Below the pieces are notes generated by a model that searched no databases, was not told the DNA's origin, and was given only the letters and a program-made list of their open reading frames with translations. Below are positions 27,927 to 35,782 of a stretch of 64,000 bases of DNA, in pieces; the stretch's first letter is position 1; the number at the start of each line of letters is the position of its first letter. Position numbers and translations under genes: made by a program. Origin of the DNA: Rhodococcus rhodnii NBRC 100604 (GTDB lineage Bacteria > Actinomycetota > Actinomycetes > Mycobacteriales > Mycobacteriaceae). Location of the stretch: contig NZ_BCXD01000006.1 in assembly GCF_001894925.1 (NCBI RefSeq), positions 186,001 to 250,000 on the forward strand. Reading direction: 5' to 3'.

Positions 27927-29374
27927 CGCCACCCGACCGCGACCTCGCGTACCTGGATGCCGCGACGGCGATGAGACTGTTCCGGGCCGGCGAGGTATCG
28001 CCGCTTGAGGTGCTGGACGCTCAGATCGCTGTCGCACAGCACACCGAACCGGTCGTGAGCTCGCTGTGCGAGACCATGTTCGAGGACGCACGCGTCACGG
28101 CGAAGGCCGCGCAGGAGCAGTTCGCGTCGGCCTGCAGGACCGGCGCGGACGTTCCGGCCCTGCTGGGGCTCACCGTCGCGACGAAGGAGAAGCACGCGAT
28201 CGCGGGCCGCGAGCTCACCAACGGGCTGACGTCGCACGTCGGCCGGCGTGCGCAGGCCGATCATCCCGTCGTCGAGCGGATCGTGGCCGCGGGTGGTGTG
28301 CTGCACGCGCGGACCACGTCGCCGGAGTTCAGTTGTGCGACGGTCACACATTCACCGCTGTGGGGTGTGACGCGCAATCCGTGGGTGCCGTCGGCCTCGC
28401 CGGGCGGGTCGTCGGGCGGCGCGGGAGCGGCGCTCGCGAGCGGGATCACGACGCTCGCGACCGCCTCCGACATCGCAGGCTCGACGCGGATTCCCGCAGG
28501 GTTCACCGGGACGGTGGGCTACAAGGCGCCGTACGGCAGGATCCCGGGCGCGCCGCCGCTCAGCGCCGACTGGTACCGCGGCGACGGTCCCATGGCGCGC
28601 ACCGTCGCGGACGCCGCGCTACTCGCCCGGGTCCTCTCGGGCGTCCATCCGATCGACCACGCCACCGTTACAGGGAGCGATCCGTCGAGCGATGCCGCGG
28701 ACGTGCGCGGGATGCGGATCGGGGTGTCGGTGCGGCTCGGCGACTATCCGGTCGACCCCGCCGTGGCCGACGTCGTGCTCGGCGTCGCGAAGGATCTCGA
28801 ATCGGCCGGGGCCCACGTCGTCCCGGTCGAGTTGCCGTGGACGACGGAACTCGTGCGCGAGACGATCTTCGCGCACTTCGGGTTCGTGCTGGCACCGGCG
28901 ATGATCGCGGCGATCGGTGACGGGATGGACGAGACCGCCGCGTACACCCGGCGCTTCGTCGCGGATGCGGCGGCGGCCGCCGAGGGGCGCACGCTCGTCG
29001 ATTCCCTCGCGCTCGACGCGAGGGTGCAGCACGATCTCGCGGTCGCGATGGAGCCGATCGACGTACTGCTGTGCCCGACGTCCGCCGTTCTCGCGCTCGA
29101 CGCCGACGGCGACTACCTGGACGGGATCGACGTCTGCGGCACACACCTCACGCACTACTGGGAAGCCCACATGACGAGCCCGTTCAACGTCGCGAACCGG
29201 TGCCCCGTCCTCGCTGTTCCGGGCGGTATGGCGGGCGGGATGCCGGTCGGGGTGCAGTTCGTCGGCCACCCCTACGCCGAGGCGTCGGTGTTCCGGGCCG
29301 GCGCCGCCCTCGAGGCCGTCAGGCCGTGGGCGGACGGCCGTCCCGAGCTGCAGGGCTCAGTTCCCGCTGCGTGA
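27923..29374 (+). CDS. Amidase signature family hydrolase
   Basis: The 483-residue protein has the amidase-signature core: Lys in TVATKEKHAIAG (about 87), the cis-Ser in PGGSSGGAG (about 157) and the nucleophile Ser in DIAGSTRIPAG (about 182). The last motif reads SDIAGS rather than the usual SDxGGS, a small variation. It hydrolyses a linear amide. Its GTG overlaps the hydrolase stop in GTGA, indicating coupled translation in the LysR-linked operon. Substrate unknown. Confidence 0.9.
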   Translation: MTPPDRDLAYLDAATAMRLFRAGEVSPLEVLDAQIAVAQHTEPVVSSLCETMFEDARVTAKAAQEQFASACRTGADVPALLGLTVATKEKHAIAGRELTNGLTSHVGRRAQADHPVVERIVAAGGVLHARTTSPEFSCATVTHSPLWGVTRNPWVPSASPGGSSGGAGAALASGITTLATASDIAGSTRIPAGFTGTVGYKAPYGRIPGAPPLSADWYRGDGPMARTVADAALLARVLSGVHPIDHATVTGSDPSSDAADVRGMRIGVSVRLGDYPVDPAVADVVLGVAKDLESAGAHVVPVELPWTTELVRETIFAHFGFVLAPAMIAAIGDGMDETAAYTRRFVADAAAAAEGRTLVDSLALDARVQHDLAVAMEPIDVLLCPTSAVLALDADGDYLDGIDVCGTHLTHYWEAHMTSPFNVANRCPVLAVPGGMAGGMPVGVQFVGHPYAEASVFRAGAALEAVRPWADGRPELQGSVPAA

Positions 29375-30241
29375 GCGAATCTCCTCCACGATGGCCGAGA
29401 AGTCGTTGGTGCCACCGCCGTCGGCGTTGTAGGCGTGATAGATGTCGGCGGCGGCGAGGCCCAGTGCGGCGTGGATGCCGTTCGCCCGCACCGCGTTCGC
29501 GGCGAGGGTGAGATCCTTGTCCATGAGCGCTGCCGAGAAGCCGGGGCGGTAGTCGTTGTTCGCCGGACTGGTCGGAACCGGGCCGGGCACGGGACAGTTC
29601 GTCGTCAGTGCCCAGCACTGGCCCGACGCGTGCGACGCGACGTCGAACAGGGCCTGATTCGTGAGTCCGAGCGACTCGCCGAGGACGAATGCCTCGCTCA
29701 CGGCGATCATCGACGCACCGAGGATCATGTTGTTGCAGAGTTTGGCCGCCTGCCCGTTGCCGGGCCCACCACAGTGGACGAGGTTGCGCCCCATCACCGC
29801 GAGAATCGGTTCCGCGGCAGCGAAATCGGACTCCGACCCGCCGACCATGAAGGCGAGGGTTCCTGCGACCGCTCCCACGACGCCGCCGGAGACGGGGGCG
29901 TCGATGTTCCGGTGCCCGGCGGCCACCGCCTTCTCGTGGGCGGCGCGAGCATCCGCGACGTCGATCGTGGAACTGTCGACGAACAGTGTGCCCGCGGGAG
30001 CTGCGGGCAGGATCTCGTCGTACACGTCGAGCACGTGCCGTCCGCTCGGCAGCATCGTGACGACGAGTTCGGCCTCCGCGACGGCCGCGACGGCGGAGTC
30101 GGCGGGTGTCGCTCCTGCCTCTGCTGCGGCGGCGCGCGCTGCGGTGTCGGGGTCGTACCCGGTGACGTCGTGCCCCGCCGCTGTGAGATTCACGGCCATC
30201 GGCCCGCCCATGTGGCCGAGACCGAGAAATGCGATCTTCAT
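29357..30241 (-). CDS. mmsB: 3-hydroxyisobutyrate dehydrogenase
   Basis: The 294-residue protein begins with the beta-hydroxyacid dehydrogenase motif FLGLGHMGGPMAVNL, has VDSSTIDVADAR and PVSGGVVGAVAGTL (substrate site) and GPGNGQAAKLCNN with the catalytic Lys. It oxidises 3-hydroxyisobutyrate to methylmalonate semialdehyde with NAD+ in valine degradation. It follows mmsA by 19 bp in the same operon, with AAAGGAC before the ATG. Its end overlaps the convergent amidase gene by 18 bp. Confidence 0.93.
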   Translation of the reverse strand: MKIAFLGLGHMGGPMAVNLTAAGHDVTGYDPDTAARAAAAEAGATPADSAVAAVAEAELVVTMLPSGRHVLDVYDEILPAAPAGTLFVDSSTIDVADARAAHEKAVAAGHRNIDAPVSGGVVGAVAGTLAFMVGGSESDFAAAEPILAVMGRNLVHCGGPGNGQAAKLCNNMILGASMIAVSEAFVLGESLGLTNQALFDVASHASGQCWALTTNCPVPGPVPTSPANNDYRPGFSAALMDKDLTLAANAVRANGIHAALGLAAADIYHAYNADGGGTNDFSAIVEEIRSRSGN

Positions 30242-30260
30242 GTGCCAGAGTCCTTTCCGG

Positions 30261-31784
30261 TCACTTCATGGTGGGGATGACGAAGTGGTCGCCGCGGTCC
30301 ACGGCGCCATCTGCGGCCTCGCGCAGCCCCGCGGGCCAACGCTGGGTCACGGTCTTGGTCTTGGTGTAGAAGCGGATCGAGTCGGGGCCGTGCTGATTCA
30401 GATCGCCGAACACGGACCGCTTCCACCCGCCGAACGTGTGGTACGCGATGGGCACCGGGATCGGGACGTTGACGCCCACCATGCCGACGTTCACCCGTGC
30501 CGTGAAATCCCGTGCGGTGTCGCCGTCGCGCGTGAAGATCGCGACGCCGTTGCCGTACTCGTGCTCGCTCGGCAGGCGCAGCGCCTCTTCGTAGTTCGCC
30601 GCGCGAGCGACGAGCAGGACGGGACCGAAGATCTCCTCGCGGTGGATCCGCATCTCGGGGGTGACACGATCGAACAGACTCGGCCCGACGAAGTATCCGT
30701 TCTCGTGGCCGGGCAGGGTGAAACCGCGCCCGTCGACGACGAGTTCGGCGCCCTCCTCGACGCCGAGGTCGACGTAGCCGTTCACGCGGTCCACGGCGTC
30801 GGGCCCGACGAGCGGCCCGTAGTCGCTCGCCGCGTCGTCACCTGGCCCGATCGTGAGCCCGCGGACCCGCTCGGCGATCTTCTCGACCAGGGCGTCCGCC
30901 GTCGCCTCTCCGACGGGGACGACGACGGAGATCGCCATGCAGCGCTCGCCCGCCGAGCCGTATCCGGCGCCGACCACGGCGTCGGCGACCTCGTCGAGAT
31001 CGGCGTCGGGCATGACGACGGCGTGGTTCTTCGCGCCGCCGAAACACTGTGCCCGCGTTCCGTTCCTGGCGGCCGTCTCGTAGATGTACTGCGCGATCGG
31101 GGTCGACCCGACGAAGCCGACGGCCCGCACGCGCTCGTCGGCGAGCAGTGCGTCGACCGCGGTCTTGTCGCCGTTGACGACGTCGAAGACACCGGGTGGC
31201 AGGCCCGCCTCGACGAAGAGCTCCGCGAGGCGCAGCGGTACCGACGGGTCACGCTCGGAGGGCTTGAGAACGAACGAGTTTCCGCACGCGAGCGCGGGAG
31301 CCGCCTGCCACAGCGGGATCATCGCGGGAAAGTTGAACGGTGTGATGCCGGCGACGACGCCGAGCGGCTGGCGCATCGAGTAGACGTCGATGCCCGGCCC
31401 GGCGCTCTCGGTGTACTCGCCCTTGAGCAGGTGCGGGATGCCGACGGCGAACTCGACGACCTCGAGTCCCCGCTGGATGTCGCCCTTCGCGTCGGCGACG
31501 GTCTTGCCGTGCTCGGACGAGAGCAGCCGTGCGAGCGAGTCCATCTCGTCCTGCACGAGCTGCAGGAACCGCATGAGCACCCGCGCGCGGCGCTGAGGAT
31601 TGAACGCGGCCCATTCCTGCTGTGCGCGTTCGGCATCGGAGACGATGGCGGACACCTCGCGGGCGTTCGCGAGCGGTACTCGTGCGGCGACGGTGCCCCC
31701 CACCGGATCGAGGACGTCGGCGAAGTCGCCGGACTCACCGGGTACTCGCTTGCCGCCCACGAAATGAGACAGTTCGACCGCCAT
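30261..31784 (-). CDS. mmsA: CoA-acylating methylmalonate-semialdehyde dehydrogenase
   Basis: The 507-residue aldehyde dehydrogenase has the MmsA features PFNFPAMIPLWQ, FGGAKNHAVVMPDAD and the catalytic Cys in GERCMAISVVVPVG (about 285). It converts methylmalonate semialdehyde to propionyl-CoA, completing valine catabolism with the downstream mmsB. ATG at 31784 follows GAGAGGGG. A small inverted repeat lies 24 bp upstream. Confidence 0.94.
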   Translation of the reverse strand: MAVELSHFVGGKRVPGESGDFADVLDPVGGTVAARVPLANAREVSAIVSDAERAQQEWAAFNPQRRARVLMRFLQLVQDEMDSLARLLSSEHGKTVADAKGDIQRGLEVVEFAVGIPHLLKGEYTESAGPGIDVYSMRQPLGVVAGITPFNFPAMIPLWQAAPALACGNSFVLKPSERDPSVPLRLAELFVEAGLPPGVFDVVNGDKTAVDALLADERVRAVGFVGSTPIAQYIYETAARNGTRAQCFGGAKNHAVVMPDADLDEVADAVVGAGYGSAGERCMAISVVVPVGEATADALVEKIAERVRGLTIGPGDDAASDYGPLVGPDAVDRVNGYVDLGVEEGAELVVDGRGFTLPGHENGYFVGPSLFDRVTPEMRIHREEIFGPVLLVARAANYEEALRLPSEHEYGNGVAIFTRDGDTARDFTARVNVGMVGVNVPIPVPIAYHTFGGWKRSVFGDLNQHGPDSIRFYTKTKTVTQRWPAGLREAADGAVDRGDHFVIPTMK

Positions 31785-31807
31785 ACCCAGCCCCTCTCAC
31801 CGACATC

Positions 31808-31822
31808 GTTGTCCCGAACAAC
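31808..31822. promoter_or_regulatory. Inverted repeat upstream of mmsA
   Basis: GTTGTCCCGAACAAC has 5-bp arms GTTGT/ACAAC around a 5-bp centre and lies 24 bp before the mmsA start codon. A TATATG hexamer sits just beside it on the minus strand and could be the -10. It may be an operator for the mmsAB operon. Short arms make this tentative. Confidence 0.35.
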
Positions 31823-31873
31823 ATATAGTTGGATGTCCGAGTATGTCGATGGTTCGGGGCGAGCGAATCCGCG

Positions 31874-32743
31874 TCAGCGAGCCCGATCCTGCTCGAGCCC
31901 CAGTTCCTGCGCGATCGCCCGCAACGCGGGAATGGGATCGGCGGCCATCGGCAGCGCCTGCACCGCGACGTGGTCGGCCCCGGCATCCAGGTGCTCACGC
32001 AACCGGGGGACGATCGCGGGCGCCTCGCCGTGCGCGACGAGCGCATCGATCAGGGCGTCGCTGCCGCCGTTCTCGATGTCGGCATCGGTCCAGCCCGAAC
32101 GCTTCAGATTCTGGACGTAGTTGCTCAGTTGGAGATAGGGATTCGCCACGGCCTCTCGGCCGATCTCGCGGGCCTCGTCCGGATCGCGCGAGACGACGAT
32201 CTTCTGCTCGGGCGCGAGCAGCGGCCCCTCACCGAGGATCGTGCGCGCCTCGTGCGTGTGCTCGGGCGTCGTGAGATACGGGTGTGCGCCGCCGGCGCGT
32301 GCCGCCGCGAGCGCCAGCACCCTGGGGCCGAGCGCCGCGAGCACGCGACGGTACGTAGGGACGCCCTCGTCGTCGAGCACGTCGAGGTAGCGCTCGAGCG
32401 CCGCGTAGGGCCGGGTGTAGTCGGACTGCGCCTCGGGGTGCCCCGCGCCGATCCCCAGCACGAAACGGCCCGGATGGCGCTCCTCGATGCGGTGATACGA
32501 CGCCGCGATCTCGTGGGCGTCGGCGGTCCAGATGTTGACGATGCCCGTCGCGATCGTGATCGACTCCGTGGCGTCCAGTAGCCGCTCGACGACGTGCAGT
32601 CCCGCGGGAGGGGAACCGCCGACCCAGATCGCCGTGTACCCCAGCTTCTCGATCTCCCGGCCGACCTCCGGTTGCAGGCCGTCGGCCTGACGCCACACGC
32701 CGTACTGGCCGAAGGTCGGAAGCGGAATCGTCGGATCGGTCAT
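31874..32743 (-). CDS. LLM-class F420-dependent oxidoreductase
   Basis: The 289-residue TIM-barrel protein has the actinobacterial F420 LLM pattern: IEKLGYTAIWVGGSPP, ATGIVNIWTADAHEIA and HPGRFVLGIGAGHPE. Proteins of this set usually use F420H2 to reduce or oxidise small organic molecules. ATG at 32743 follows GAGG about 9 bases upstream; an ATG-like start 16 codons earlier is less likely. No clear operon partner. Confidence 0.87.
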   Translation of the reverse strand: MTDPTIPLPTFGQYGVWRQADGLQPEVGREIEKLGYTAIWVGGSPPAGLHVVERLLDATESITIATGIVNIWTADAHEIAASYHRIEERHPGRFVLGIGAGHPEAQSDYTRPYAALERYLDVLDDEGVPTYRRVLAALGPRVLALAAARAGGAHPYLTTPEHTHEARTILGEGPLLAPEQKIVVSRDPDEAREIGREAVANPYLQLSNYVQNLKRSGWTDADIENGGSDALIDALVAHGEAPAIVPRLREHLDAGADHVAVQALPMAADPIPALRAIAQELGLEQDRAR

Positions 32744-32846
32744 GTCGGTGGAAACCTCGTCCCGCGTCGAGTGCAGTGCCGTGCTTCGCACGCTACTCCG
32801 TCGCGTTCGCCGTCACGGCCGGTCTCGCGAGTCGTACTCTCGCAGT

Positions 32847-33665
32847 ATGACGGCGCGCGCCAGGGTCGGAATCTCCGGCTGGACGTACCCGGGGTGGCGC
32901 GGCGACTTCTACCCCGACGGCCTGCCGCAACGTCGTGAGCTCGAGTACGCCGCGCACCGCCTCGACACGATCGAGATCAACGGCTCTTTCTATTCGCTGC
33001 AGCGTCCGACGAGCTACCGCAAGTGGGCAGAGCAGACTCCGGACGGGTTCGTGTTCGCGGTCAAGGGCGGCAGGTTCATCACCCACATGCGCCGCCTCGC
33101 CGACCCGCACGCCTCGCTCGCGAACTTCTTCGCGTCGGGGATCCTCGCGCTCGGCGAGCGACTCGGCCCGGTGCTGTGGCAACTGCCGCCGACGCTGCGG
33201 TTCGACGCCGACCTCGCTGCGAGCTTCCTCGCGGAACTCCCGCGCACCACGGAGGCGGCCGCGCGGCTCGCCGGCGATCACGACGACAAGCTCAGCGGCG
33301 ACCGCGTCCTCGCCGAGACCGACGAGGACCGGCCGATCCGGCATGCCGTCGAGGTGCGGCACGAGAGCTTCGCGGACGACGCCGCGCGCGAGGTGTTCGC
33401 CGAGCACGACGTCGCGCTCGTCGTCGCGGACACGGCAGGCCGGTACCCGAAACTCTTCGACGTCACAGCCGATTTCGTGTACGTCCGCCTCCACGGCGAC
33501 GAGGAGTTGTACGCGAGCGGCTACACCGACTCCGCGCTGCGCGAGTGGGCAGGCCGCATCGGTGCGTGGACCGAGGCGGGCCTCGACGTCTTCGCGTACT
33601 TCGACAACGACATGAAGGGCTACGCGCCGCACGACGCGCAGCGCCTCGCGGAACTGCTGACCTGA
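32847..33665 (+). CDS. DUF72 domain protein
   Basis: The 272-residue protein is a DUF72/YecE TIM-barrel: VGISGWTYPGWRGDFYP at the N-terminus, NGSFYSLQRPTSYRKWAE, VEVRHESF and FVYVRLHG. Its biochemical role is unknown; a structural link to nucleases has been proposed for the family. TACTCT ends 6 bases before the ATG, so the mRNA is probably leaderless. Thirty base pairs separate it from the next small gene. Confidence 0.9.
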   Translation: MTARARVGISGWTYPGWRGDFYPDGLPQRRELEYAAHRLDTIEINGSFYSLQRPTSYRKWAEQTPDGFVFAVKGGRFITHMRRLADPHASLANFFASGILALGERLGPVLWQLPPTLRFDADLAASFLAELPRTTEAAARLAGDHDDKLSGDRVLAETDEDRPIRHAVEVRHESFADDAAREVFAEHDVALVVADTAGRYPKLFDVTADFVYVRLHGDEELYASGYTDSALREWAGRIGAWTEAGLDVFAYFDNDMKGYAPHDAQRLAELLT

Positions 33666-33695
33666 CTGTCGGCGGTGCGTGACAGAGTGGCCGGC

Positions 33696-34184
33696 GTGAG
33701 CAGTGAGGGCGGCAGGTGGCCGTTGTGGTGGCCCGATCGGGCGCTGGAGATCGCGGACGGAATCGTGGAGGCCGCCGAGCGCGCGGCGGCGGGTGATGCC
33801 GAGGGCTTCGAGGACGAGATCACAGGCATGGCCGCGTTGCCGCACGGGCAGCCGGTCACGGCGCTGTCGGGCATCGTCACGGAACTCTTCGAGGCCGCCC
33901 ACCCGGACGGGATCGGTGCCGACGACGTCCGCGCGATCCTCGAACGGACGGTAGCGGGTGCCCAGTGGTACCGCGGCGATCTCGTCGGGCCGCTCGTCGT
34001 CGTGCTCACCGGTGCGCTCGGGAGCGCACCGGAGGACGCGCCCCCGGTGCCGGAGTTCGAGCGGATCGCGGCAGCCGTCCTCGCCGCTGCAACGCTCGCG
34101 AGCAGGGCGCGCGTTCCGCTCACCGTCGTCGTGCGCAGCGCGCTGGCCGAGATCGCGCGGGCGGAGACCGTCGAGAGCCCCTGA
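33696..34184 (+). CDS. Conserved hypothetical protein, about 162 residues
   Basis: No domain is recognised. The N-terminus WPLWWPDRALEIADG and an Ala-rich helical remainder are visible. Neither possible GTG start (33675 or 33696) has a good Shine-Dalgarno. It follows DUF72 closely on the same strand, probably in one transcript, and converges on the MarR gene 18 bp away. Confidence 0.65.
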   Translation: MSSEGGRWPLWWPDRALEIADGIVEAAERAAAGDAEGFEDEITGMAALPHGQPVTALSGIVTELFEAAHPDGIGADDVRAILERTVAGAQWYRGDLVGPLVVVLTGALGSAPEDAPPVPEFERIAAAVLAAATLASRARVPLTVVVRSALAEIARAETVESP

Positions 34185-34202
34185 TCGCGAGCGCGGCCGG
34201 CC

Positions 34203-34757
34203 TCAGCGCTCGAGATTGCGTCCCACCTTGCGCAGCAGATCGGCGAGCGCGTCGAGTTCGTCCTGCGTCAGACCGTCGAGCAGTCTGCGGTCGCGTTCGA
34301 GCCGCCGCGGGAACTCGCGATCCACGATCGCGCATCCGTCGTCGGTCAGTGCGACGAGCACGACGCGCCCGTCCCGCTCGAAGCGCTGTCGCCCGACGAG
34401 ACCGCGTCCGGCGAGGCTGTCGATCTGTTTCGTGGTCGCCGCGGCGCTCTGCAGCGTCGCCTCGGTCAGTTCGCTCGCGCGCACGGGCCGGTCGCTCCGC
34501 GCGAGGCGAGTGAGGATCTCGAACTCGGATCGGGTCAGCCCGGTGGCGGCGAGTGCGCGATCGAGTTGATGCAGCGCCTGCGCCCCGATCCGCGTGATCC
34601 GCCCCATGACGGCGATCGGGGTGGTGTCCACCTCGGGGTACGCGCGCTGCCATTCGGCGCGCACGCGGTCGGTGAAGTCCGGAGAGTCGCTGTGCTCGTC
34701 GGCGCCGTGCGCATCGTCGCGGTACGCGTCGTCCGGACGGGTTGCGGATTCGGACAC
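34203..34757 (-). CDS. MarR-family transcriptional regulator
   Basis: The 184-residue protein has the MarR winged helix (LTRSEFEILTRLARSDRPVR, then ATLQSAAATTKQIDSLAGRG, and the wing RFERDGRVVLVALTDDG). A charged N-terminal extension of about 25 residues is unusual. TACGAT ends 6 bases before the GTG, giving its own leaderless promoter, and two VOC genes lie directly upstream on the same strand. The 20-bp palindrome before the divergent FUSC gene is a good candidate for its operator. Confidence 0.88.
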   Translation of the reverse strand: MSESATRPDDAYRDDAHGADEHSDSPDFTDRVRAEWQRAYPEVDTTPIAVMGRITRIGAQALHQLDRALAATGLTRSEFEILTRLARSDRPVRASELTEATLQSAAATTKQIDSLAGRGLVGRQRFERDGRVVLVALTDDGCAIVDREFPRRLERDRRLLDGLTQDELDALADLLRKVGRNLER

Positions 34758-34791
34758 TCTCCCATCGTAGGACGTGCACGTACCGGGAGGG

Positions 34792-35235
34792 TCAGTCGCC
34801 GGGCGTCGAGCCAGCGCCCGCGGCGCCCAACCGCTCGATGTAATGCGGGCTGTGGATCAGGCCGAGCACGTTACCGAAGGGGTCGATCACGGACGCGGTG
34901 ACGAACCCCTCGCCGCGCTCGATCACCGGCTCGTACGGTGCGGCACCTGCGTCGATCAGCGCTCGCACCGTCGCGACGATGTCGTCGACGTGCCATCGCG
35001 CTACTGCGCCGCCGGCCTGTCGGGATGCGCCCTCGGGCTGGTACGCACTGTGGACGATGCCGAGTTCGAACAGGTGGTCGCCGACCCGGAACTCGACGTA
35101 GGCGGGGTTCGCGTCGTCGGGGCGCTGGAAATAGGCGGGGATGCCGAGCCGGTCCGCGTACCAGTCGCGCGCAGCCGCGACATCGTTCGCGAAGATGTTG
35201 ACCTGCGCCAGACCCTGGAACGGTGATGCAGCCAT
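34792..35235 (-). CDS. VOC-family protein (glyoxalase/bleomycin-resistance fold)
   Basis: The 147-residue protein has the paired beta-alpha-beta-beta-beta VOC pattern: LAQVNIFANDVAAARDWYADRL, the FRVGDHLFELGI strand and YEPVIERGEGFVTASVIDPFGNVLGLI at the end. It may bind a metal and an electrophile, or act in resistance by binding a drug. It lies between another VOC gene and MarR on the same strand. Substrate unknown. Confidence 0.87.
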   Translation of the reverse strand: MAASPFQGLAQVNIFANDVAAARDWYADRLGIPAYFQRPDDANPAYVEFRVGDHLFELGIVHSAYQPEGASRQAGGAVARWHVDDIVATVRALIDAGAAPYEPVIERGEGFVTASVIDPFGNVLGLIHSPHYIERLGAAGAGSTPGD

Positions 35236-35265
35236 GACGAACTCCTCGGTCGTGTCCGGTCTGTG

Positions 35266-35679
35266 TCAGAGCAGCGTGCGGCCGTCGTCGGTGAGCGTCC
35301 ACATCGGATTGTGCGCGACCTCCCACGGATGGCCGTCGGGGTCGACGAAGGCCCCCGAGTAGCCGCCCCACGGGGTCTCGGCGCCCGAACGGGCGATGCG
35401 CGCACCGGCCGACTCGGCGCGTTCGAGGACGGTGTCGACCTCGCCGGGGCTGCGGACGTTGTGCGCGAGCGTCACGCCACCCCATCCGCCGGAGTCGACG
35501 ACGCCCGAGTCCGCGGCGAGTTCCTCGCGGCTCCACAGGCCGAGGACCATGCCGCCGGCCTGGAAGAACACGACGCCGTCCTGGTCGAACCGTGGCTGCC
35601 AGCCGAGGCCGACGTAGAAGTCGCGGGCGCGGGTGAGGTCGGCGACGCCGAGGGTCACGAGGCTGATGTGCGGATCCAT
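35266..35679 (-). CDS. VOC-family protein
   Basis: This 137-residue protein has the VOC signature SLVTLGVADLTRARDFYVGL at the N-terminus and GYSGAFVDPDGHPWEVAHNP at the end. It is the first gene of the VOC-VOC-MarR run and divergent from FUSC. TAGCGT ends 7 bases before the ATG, so the mRNA is probably leaderless. Sequence differs clearly from the neighbouring VOC protein, so these are not a recent duplication. Confidence 0.88.
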   Translation of the reverse strand: MDPHISLVTLGVADLTRARDFYVGLGWQPRFDQDGVVFFQAGGMVLGLWSREELAADSGVVDSGGWGGVTLAHNVRSPGEVDTVLERAESAGARIARSGAETPWGGYSGAFVDPDGHPWEVAHNPMWTLTDDGRTLL

Positions 35680-35745
35680 GACACGGACGCTACGCATGGC
35701 CCACGACACATCCGGCCGTGTTGCACGAAGCGATGTATTTCACCA

Positions 35746-35775
35746 TTACTTTACTAGTGAAGTAAATGCTAGGAT
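35746..35775 (+). promoter_or_regulatory. 20-bp palindromic operator and leaderless promoter of the FUSC gene
   Basis: TTACTTTACTAGTGAAGTAA (35746-35765) is a palindrome with one mismatched pair. It covers the -35 and spacer of a promoter whose -10, TAGGAT (35770-35775), ends 7 bases before the ATG at 35783. The AT-rich palindrome stands out in this GC-rich DNA. It lies between the divergent VOC-VOC-MarR run and FUSC, so the MarR protein is the best candidate ligand. That is inference. Confidence 0.65.
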
Positions 35776-35782
35776 GGCAGCC

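Noticed and set aside
34792-35679. The two VOC genes as a tandem duplication
   Set aside because: The proteins share the fold but little sequence outside the end motifs.
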